DNA of 64,000 nucleotides, taken from the NCBI RefSeq assembly GCF_050896395.1, contig NZ_JBPBBA010000009.1, forward strand, positions 1-64,000, written 5' to 3'. The translations under genes and the position numbers were made by a program. Source of the stretch: Nioella aestuarii (GTDB lineage: Bacteria; Pseudomonadota; Alphaproteobacteria; Rhodobacterales; Rhodobacteraceae). The notes under the pieces were generated by a model, which worked only from the letters and a program-made list of their open reading frames with translations, was not told where the DNA came from and ran no database searches. Of this stretch, positions 58,760-64,000 are shown piece after piece. Numbering within the stretch: the stretch's first letter is position 1; every line of letters starts with the position of its first letter.

Positions 58760-58861
58760 GCTGGCAGGTCTGGCAGCAAATGACGCGGCATTGGCAGGAT
58801 CTGCAAGTGCCCCTGCCCGTTTCTGCGCCTATGATGGGCCACGTCCTGATCAAGAGAGCCC

Positions 58862-59860
58862 ATGCCACCCCCTGACCGTTATCCCATTGCCAAGCACATG
58901 GAACGCGTTTGCCTCGGCCTGAAACTGTCCGCAGACCGGGTGCTGGCTCGTGCCGGACAGCCGGTTGATCTTTTTCTTAGCGAAGGGCGCGGGGCGACTG
59001 CTGCGCAGTTCTTCAGCCTCTGGCACGCGGCAGAAGCTGAATTTGGCAGCGCCGAGATGGCCTTCGAATTGGCGATGATGACCTCCAAGGGCCATTTCAT
59101 TCCGGCACTTTTTGCGTTCTCCAGCAGCCCCACCGTCGAGATCGGCTTTCAGCGCCTGTCGCTGTTCAAACCTCTGGCAGGACCGTTCAGGCTGGATATT
59201 CGGACCGGTATGGACGGCTTGAGCCTGCGCTTCGCCTCGCTGTCACCGACCGATCCGCTACCCGATAGCCTCGCTGCCTTCGAGATCATTTTTCTTGTCA
59301 ACATGATGCGCAACCTGACGGGAGAGCATGTGACTCCCAAACTGGTAGAGCTGCCCGCCTACACCGGCGACCAGACGCGCCTAGAGGCTTTCCTGGGCTG
59401 CCCTCTTCGCTTTGGAAATGACAACGGCCTTCACCTCGCCGAGGACACGGCTGGCCTTCCGCTTATCAGCCACGATGATGAGCTTTGGGAGATGTTCGAA
59501 CCGCGTCTGCGCCGCGATCTTGACGCGCTTGGACAGCGCCAGGCCTGCGCTGACCGGGTCCGGGCGGCCCTGATCGAGATGCTGCCTGCGGGACGCGCCA
59601 CTGCAGAGGCCGTTGGCATCTATCTCGGGCTCAGCACCCGCAGCCTGCACCGGCGGCTTAGCGAGGAAGGGACCAGTTTCCAGACGATCCTGAACGCCAC
59701 GCGGACCGAACTTTCCCTCCATTACCTGCGCCGAGACGACGTCAGTATCGAAGAGATTTCCTATCTGCTGGCCTTCCGTGACCCAAATTCCTTTTACCGT
59801 GCCTTTCGCGGCTGGACCGGAATGACCCCACGCGAGGCGCGGATGCAAGATGCGCTTTAG
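58862..59860 (+). CDS. AraC-family transcriptional regulator
   Basis: 332 residues. The N-terminal part (about 20-200) resembles the Arabinose_bd-type domain of OruR/ArgR-like regulators (ATAAQFFSLWHAAEAEFGSA, then FELAMMTSKGHF). The C-terminal double helix-turn-helix reads TAEAVGIYLGLSTRSLHRRL, then ISYLLAFRDPNSFYRAFRGW and MTPREAR. The effector is unknown. The gene ends in a four-base overlap with the convergent sugar kinase gene. No target operon is obvious beside it. Confidence 0.9.
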   Translation: MPPPDRYPIAKHMERVCLGLKLSADRVLARAGQPVDLFLSEGRGATAAQFFSLWHAAEAEFGSAEMAFELAMMTSKGHFIPALFAFSSSPTVEIGFQRLSLFKPLAGPFRLDIRTGMDGLSLRFASLSPTDPLPDSLAAFEIIFLVNMMRNLTGEHVTPKLVELPAYTGDQTRLEAFLGCPLRFGNDNGLHLAEDTAGLPLISHDDELWEMFEPRLRRDLDALGQRQACADRVRAALIEMLPAGRATAEAVGIYLGLSTRSLHRRLSEEGTSFQTILNATRTELSLHYLRRDDVSIEEISYLLAFRDPNSFYRAFRGWTGMTPREARMQDAL

Positions 59861-60726
59861 CGGCGCTCTGCGAGGAATGCGTCCACCTCGTCGCCCGTCG
59901 GGATCGCCTCTGCAGCGCCAGGCCGGGTGACTTGTATGGCGGCTGCGGCTGCGGCCCGGATCAAGGCCGCCTCGACCTCTTGGCGCGCATCCAGCGCCGC
60001 CAGCGCAAAGCCCAGAAACGTGTCGCCAGCGCCGGTGGTGTCAACAGGGGTGACCGCAAAGGCCTCGACCCGCGTCACGTCTTCGCCGGCAAGATAGGCC
60101 GCGCCGCGACTGCCATAGGTGACCAACCGGGCGATCCCGTCCATCGCTCCTGTCGGCAAATCGGCGACAAGCTGCGCCTCCTCAAGCTCATTCACGGACA
60201 GAAGGTCGGTGAACGGCAGGATTTCTCGCACGGCGGCGCTGTCGAAGGGCGCAGCACAGTAGCAGACCCGCACCCCCTTGCCGCGCGCCAGCTGAGCGGC
60301 CTCGACCCCGGCGCTGGTTTCATTCTGTAGCAAAAGCCAATCACCGGGCCGCGCTTCTGACAAGGCCTCAGAGACCTGTTTGGCCGTCACCTGCCGATTG
60401 GCACCGGGAAAGAGGATGATCGCATTCTCAGCCGCGTCATCCACCGCGATGATCGCATGTCCCGTCGGCGTGCCTACCCGTGCCACGCGCGACACATCCA
60501 CCCCATCGGCGGCAAGCCGGTCTACGGTCCACTCGCCCTCGGGCCCGATGGCCCCAATATGATTCACAACCCCACCTGCGCGAGCGATGGCGATGGACTG
60601 GTTCGCGCCCTTGCCGCCAAGCCCGGTCAGCAGCGAATGGGCCGCGATGGTTTCGCCGGGGGCGGGAAGATGGGCCATGCGATAGGAATGGTCGATATTG
60701 ATCGAGCCGAGATTGAAGATCGCCAT
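59857..60726 (-). CDS. PfkB-family sugar kinase, ribokinase-like
   Basis: 289 residues. The start IFNLGSINIDHSYRMAHLPA and the glycine signature LLTGLGGKGANQSIAIARAG are those of ribokinases. The catalytic anion-hole motif is DTTGAGDTFLGFALAAL near residue 230. It phosphorylates a sugar or nucleoside with ATP. No ribose transporter or nucleosidase lies beside it, so the exact substrate is open. Its stop overlaps the stop of the convergent AraC gene by four bases. Confidence 0.9.
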   Translation of the reverse strand: MAIFNLGSINIDHSYRMAHLPAPGETIAAHSLLTGLGGKGANQSIAIARAGGVVNHIGAIGPEGEWTVDRLAADGVDVSRVARVGTPTGHAIIAVDDAAENAIILFPGANRQVTAKQVSEALSEARPGDWLLLQNETSAGVEAAQLARGKGVRVCYCAAPFDSAAVREILPFTDLLSVNELEEAQLVADLPTGAMDGIARLVTYGSRGAAYLAGEDVTRVEAFAVTPVDTTGAGDTFLGFALAALDARQEVEAALIRAAAAAAIQVTRPGAAEAIPTGDEVDAFLAERR

Positions 60727-60825
60727 GGTGCCTGTCCGATTGTCAGCTTTGGATGCCGACAGTAGCGCCGCGAATGTGCCCCTGTCAGCCCTGTTTCGCC
60801 ACCTCGACCTGTGGCACCGGCAAGA

Positions 60826-61761
60826 TCACTCCGCCAGTTTCATCTGCCCGATCGCGCGTGTCAGGGCGGTCACGAACAACCCTTCCTCCGCGGCTTGTTC
60901 CGCATCTTCACGGCGCAACAGCCCCACTGGGCCACGCGTCAGGCCGGTGTCGAACGGCAGCCGCATCAGCCGCCCCTCGGCCAGTTCGTTCCAGACCACC
61001 CCACGCGAGATAATCCAGACTGCATCGCTTTCGCGCGTGTAAACACGGCCAAACGCGCCCGACACGGTCTCCAGCGCTTTCGGGGGCACACCAATGCCGT
61101 GGCCGATCAGAAACCGTTCCACCAGCGGCCGGATCGCGGCGGCGGCGGGCGGGTAGATCACCGGCCAGTTCACGATATCCTCCAGTCGCGGCGCCTCCAG
61201 CAGGGGATGGCCGGGGCGCACGACGAAGTCCACTTCTTCCTGATACAGCTGTGTGAAGCTGAGGTTTTGCATGATCGACGGATCGCCAAGCCGCCCGATG
61301 ACCATGCTGACCGCTCCGTTCCTGAGCTGGTCCACCAGATAGGCGATTGGCCCGTCGAGGATGCGCAGCGATGACGTGGGCGACAGGCGCTCAAACTCTG
61401 CCACCGCGCGCGGCAGCAACGCCGCCGCGACAGAGGGCAGCGCGCCTACGCTGATCTCTGCGCGTTTGCCCGCCCTGTCCAATTGCGCGATCCCATCCAG
61501 CCCGTGATCCAATGCAGACAGGCTCATATCCGCGAAATGGGCAAAGACCTGCCCGGCATCGGTCAGGCTAACCCCGGCACGGTTGCGGATCAGCAGCACC
61601 TTTCCAAGGATCTGCTCCAGTTCTTTCAGGGTTTTGGACATCGCCGGTTGGGTCAGGTTCAGCTGATCGGCCGCGCGTTTCAGGCTGCCCCGCCGCACGG
61701 CCTCGCTAAAACACTGAATGTGGCGCAGTTTGATCCGGCTGCGGATCACTTTGTTATCCAT
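60826..61761 (-). CDS. pcaQ: LysR-family regulator, PcaQ-like
   Basis: 311 residues from the ATG at 61761 (MDNKVIRSRIKLRHIQCFSE). ATGs at 61773 and 61803 are possible too, and none has a clear ribosome site. The helix-turn-helix is LKRAADQLNLTQPAMSKTLK. The RIKLRHIQCF start and the full effector domain resemble PcaQ/GbpR regulators. PcaQ activates protocatechuate genes in response to beta-ketoadipate-pathway intermediates. It is divergent from pobA-pcaD-pcaC, which supports the name. Confidence 0.85.
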   Translation of the reverse strand: MDNKVIRSRIKLRHIQCFSEAVRRGSLKRAADQLNLTQPAMSKTLKELEQILGKVLLIRNRAGVSLTDAGQVFAHFADMSLSALDHGLDGIAQLDRAGKRAEISVGALPSVAAALLPRAVAEFERLSPTSSLRILDGPIAYLVDQLRNGAVSMVIGRLGDPSIMQNLSFTQLYQEEVDFVVRPGHPLLEAPRLEDIVNWPVIYPPAAAAIRPLVERFLIGHGIGVPPKALETVSGAFGRVYTRESDAVWIISRGVVWNELAEGRLMRLPFDTGLTRGPVGLLRREDAEQAAEEGLFVTALTRAIGQMKLAE

Positions 61762-61796
61762 TTGGGAAAGCATATTGGCCGATATGTCAATTTTCA

Positions 61797-61812
61797 CATA
61801 CAAACAGTTATG
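61797..61812. promoter_or_regulatory. Candidate PcaQ site upstream of pobA
   Basis: CATACAAACAGTTATG has imperfect dyad symmetry (CATA/TATG) with the 6-4-6 layout reported for PcaQ sites (ATAACC-N4-GGTTAT type). It lies 47 bases before pobA in the divergent region. The inner arm bases do not match the consensus well. Confidence 0.4.
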
Positions 61813-61858
61813 CTAAATCCATCACAACAGGTCTAGTCTGAATCCAAGGGAGGATATC

Positions 61859-63028
61859 ATGCGCAGCCAGGTAGTAATTATTGGCGGCGGGCCGTCCGGC
61901 CTGTTGCTGGGGCAGCTTCTGCATCGCAAGGGCATCGACGCCGTCGTTCTGGAACGCAAGACCCGCGACTATGTGCTGGGGCGCATCCGGGCGGGCGTCT
62001 TGGAAACCGGCCTCGTCAACCTGATGCACGAGGCAGGCGTTGCCAAGCGCATGGATGCCGAATGCATCATCCATGACGGTACGGTCATTGCCTATGACGA
62101 GGAAGAATTCCGTGTGGATTTCGTCGAGGCGACAGGCAAAAGCGTCGTGGTCTATGGCCAGACCGAGCTGACCCGTGATCTTTATGACGCACGCGAGGAA
62201 TGCGGGGCCGAAACGCTCTTCAACGTCGAAAACGTGGTCATCAACGGGGCCGATAGCGACGCGCCTTACGTCACTTTCACCCATGAGGGCACCGAAAAGC
62301 GGATCGACTGCGATTTCATCGCTGGCTGCGACGGGTTCCACGGCGTCAGCCGCCAGACCATTCCGCTGACCGTGCGTACCGAATACGAGAAGGTCTATCC
62401 CTTCGGCTGGCTCGGGCTGCTGTCCGACACGCCGCCGGTGCATGAGGAACTGATCTATTCCAACTCCGAGCGCGGTTTTGCCCTGTGTTCGCAACGCAGC
62501 TGGACGCGCAGCCGCTATTACATTCAATGCTCCCTGTCAGATCATGCAGAGGACTGGTCCGACCAGATGTTCTGGGACGAACTTCGCCGCCGCCTGCCAG
62601 CCGAAACCGCTGAGACACTCGTCACCGGACCCTCGATCGAGAAAAGCATCGCCCCCCTGCGCAGCTTTGTGACAGAGCCGATGCGGTGGGGCCGGCTGTT
62701 CCTGTGCGGCGACGCCGCCCATATCGTGCCGCCCACGGGGGCCAAGGGGCTGAACACGGCGGCCTCCGACATCCATTACCTTTATCACGGGCTGATGCAG
62801 TTCTACGAGGAGAAGGACAGCGAGGGGATCGACCGCTATTCCGAAAAGGCGCTGGCGCGGATCTGGAAGGCGGAACGTTTCAGCTGGAACACCACGATGA
62901 TGCTGCACCGCTTCCCCGACATGAACGGGTTCGACCTGAAGATGCAGCGTGCCGATCTGGAATTCCTGCGCGACAATGCGGATGCGCAACGTGTCTTTGC
63001 TACCAACTATGTCGGGCTGCCCTTCTGA
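61859..63028 (+). CDS. pobA: 4-hydroxybenzoate 3-monooxygenase PobA
   Basis: 389 residues, class A flavin monooxygenase. It hydroxylates 4-hydroxybenzoate to protocatechuate using NADPH and oxygen. The FAD fingerprint VVIIGGGPSGLLLGQLLHRK, the DG motif CDFIAGCDGFHGVSR and the second FAD motif LFLCGDAAHIVPPTGAKGLN are complete. The substrate-region RIRAGVLE is the PobA signature. GGGAGG precedes the ATG. The stop overlaps the pcaD start by one base (TGATG). Confidence 0.96.
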   Translation: MRSQVVIIGGGPSGLLLGQLLHRKGIDAVVLERKTRDYVLGRIRAGVLETGLVNLMHEAGVAKRMDAECIIHDGTVIAYDEEEFRVDFVEATGKSVVVYGQTELTRDLYDAREECGAETLFNVENVVINGADSDAPYVTFTHEGTEKRIDCDFIAGCDGFHGVSRQTIPLTVRTEYEKVYPFGWLGLLSDTPPVHEELIYSNSERGFALCSQRSWTRSRYYIQCSLSDHAEDWSDQMFWDELRRRLPAETAETLVTGPSIEKSIAPLRSFVTEPMRWGRLFLCGDAAHIVPPTGAKGLNTAASDIHYLYHGLMQFYEEKDSEGIDRYSEKALARIWKAERFSWNTTMMLHRFPDMNGFDLKMQRADLEFLRDNADAQRVFATNYVGLPF

Positions 63029-63816
63029 TGCAGGTGATGACGGCAAATGGGGTGCGGTTGAACTGGCGCGAGGACGGGGATCCGACCGGTCTTCCGGTGG
63101 TCTTCGCCAACTCGCTCGGCACCGACCTGCGGCTGTGGGACCAGATTCTGCCGCTTCTGCCCTCTGGCCTGCGGATCATCCGCTTTGACAAGCGCGGGCA
63201 TGGGCTGTCGGACTGTCCGCCTGCCCCCTATGCGATGGACGATCTGATCAGCGACACCGAGGCGTTGCTGGATGGATTGGGCATCTCCGAATGTGTCTTC
63301 GTGGGGCTCTCCATAGGCGGCATGATCGGTCAGGGGCTTGCCGCGCGCAGGCCCGATCTGATCCGCGCATTGGTGCTGTCCAACACCGCCGCCAAGATGG
63401 GTGACGCTGCTATGTGGCAGACCCGCATCGACGCAATCCGCGCAGGCGGGATCGAAGCGCTGGCGGATGCGGTGATGGAGCGCTGGTTTTCCCCCGCCTT
63501 CCTGTCCCGACCGGAGCTAACCGCCTGGCGCAACATGCTGACCCGCACGCCGGTGGAGGGGTATATCGGCTGCTGCCAGGCCATCGCGGGGGCCGACCTG
63601 TCCAACACAACGCGCGGTCTGACCCTTCCTACTCTGGCCATAGCCGGAAGCGCAGACGGGGCCAGCCCACCCGATCTGGTGCAGGGCACCGCCGCGATGA
63701 TTGAAGGCAGCCAATTCGAGGTGATCGACGGCGCGGGCCACCTGCCCTGCGTCGAAGAGCCCGCCGCCTATGCCGACCTGTTGATGGCTTTCGTGAAGGA
63801 GTACGCCGATGTCTGA
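63028..63816 (+). CDS. pcaD: 3-oxoadipate enol-lactonase PcaD
   Basis: 262 residues, alpha/beta hydrolase. It opens beta-ketoadipate enol-lactone to beta-ketoadipate. The nucleophile Ser is in FVGLSIGGMIGQ, the early strand motif VVFANSLGTDLRLWDQILPL is typical of PcaD, and the catalytic His is in IDGAGHLPCVE near the end. The ATG at 63028 overlaps the pobA stop. The end overlaps the pcaC start by eight bases, so pobA, pcaD and pcaC are tightly coupled. Confidence 0.95.
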   Translation: MQVMTANGVRLNWREDGDPTGLPVVFANSLGTDLRLWDQILPLLPSGLRIIRFDKRGHGLSDCPPAPYAMDDLISDTEALLDGLGISECVFVGLSIGGMIGQGLAARRPDLIRALVLSNTAAKMGDAAMWQTRIDAIRAGGIEALADAVMERWFSPAFLSRPELTAWRNMLTRTPVEGYIGCCQAIAGADLSNTTRGLTLPTLAIAGSADGASPPDLVQGTAAMIEGSQFEVIDGAGHLPCVEEPAAYADLLMAFVKEYADV

Positions 63817-64000
63817 ACGCTTTGAAAACGGCATGAAGGTGCGCCGCAAGATCCTTGGGGATGCGCATGTGGACCGGGCCGAAGCCGCAAAGACCGCGTT
63901 TGATGAGCCCTTTCAGACCCTGATCACCGAAGGGGCGTGGGGCACTGTGTGGGCATCGGACGGGATCAGCGACCGCGAACGCTCCATGCTGACGCTGGCC
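63809..64000 (+). CDS. pcaC: 4-carboxymuconolactone decarboxylase PcaC, 3' end outside window
   Basis: The first 64 codons are present and run off the window end. The N-terminus MSERFENGMKVRRKILGDAH, then VDRAEAA and WGTVWASDGISDRERSMLTL match PcaC, which decarboxylates gamma-carboxymuconolactone. The ATG lies inside the last codons of pcaD with GGAG about seven bases upstream. pcaHG and pcaB would be expected beyond the edge. Confidence 0.93.
   Translation, partial: MSERFENGMKVRRKILGDAHVDRAEAAKTAFDEPFQTLITEGAWGTVWASDGISDRERSMLTLA

Overview
The window looks like chromosomal DNA of a GC-rich alphaproteobacterium of the family Rhodobacteraceae (roseobacter/Paracoccus group). The evidence is the complete beta-hydroxyaspartate cycle cluster, the erpA/dgt/argS/SPOR/nagZ/scpAB block, glnB-glnA, a glycogen operon, a TRAP transporter, a Ugp-type ABC transporter and a pobA-pcaDC cluster with a PcaQ-like regulator. 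No plasmid, prophage or CRISPR signature was seen. The only mobile DNA recognised is a decayed IS5-type transposase tail near the single tRNA gene.

Layout. 1-4566: tandem array of paralogous, Cys-containing secreted proteins of unknown function. They share a PPC-like domain; there are one- and three-domain versions with Pro/Ala linkers, one frameshifted copy and one eroded copy. 5.2-7.1 kb: trigger factor and an orphan hemP. 7.1-12.5 kb: bhcR-bhcABCD, the beta-hydroxyaspartate cycle for glyoxylate/glycolate carbon. 12.5-13.3 kb: lipoprotein cysteine hydrolase. 13.6-19.9 kb: one long leftward unit of CYP199-like P450, ferredoxin, ferredoxin reductase, MarR regulator and TRAP transporter dctPQM, headed by two matching palindromes. 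20.4-30.7 kb: glycogen operon (GH13 alpha-glucosidase, glgB, glgC, glgA, glgX, pgm), tightly coupled, with a 20-base palindrome upstream. 30.9-35.8 kb: IS remnant, tRNA-Leu(UAG), Hint-domain protein, nnr, glnB-glnA. 35.8-40.2 kb: a homocysteine methyltransferase and a run of small secreted proteins that occur as duplicated pairs. 40.3-49.6 kb: scpB, scpA, nagZ, SPOR protein, argS, dgt and erpA, interrupted by secreted unknowns. 49.7-52.5 kb: STAS-like protein, a second large secreted unknown with a 41-residue companion, and xth. 52.5-58.8 kb: Ugp-type glycerol-phosphodiester uptake and hydrolysis with a divergent LysR gene. 58.9-64 kb: AraC regulator, PfkB sugar kinase, PcaQ-like LysR, pobA, pcaD and the start of pcaC.

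How the parts connect. The CYP199-like P450 retains the residues I recall as carboxylate-binding in 4-methoxybenzoate demethylases. Its expected product, 4-hydroxybenzoate, is the substrate of PobA at the right end, so the TRAP/P450 unit and the pob/pca unit probably form one funnel for plant-derived aromatic acids. Together with the bhc cluster (C2 carbon), glycogen storage, glnBA and the phosphodiester transporter, this fits a marine heterotroph living on algal or plant material.

The least explained material is the set of secreted proteins. Two PPC-like genes and the unrelated 41-residue gene at 51.5 kb share an inverted repeat, AGTGT-N7-ACACY, in their promoters. In the two PPC-like promoters it overlaps the -35 element and lies at the same distance from a TATACA -10 box. 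This suggests a regulon of exported proteins of unknown role.
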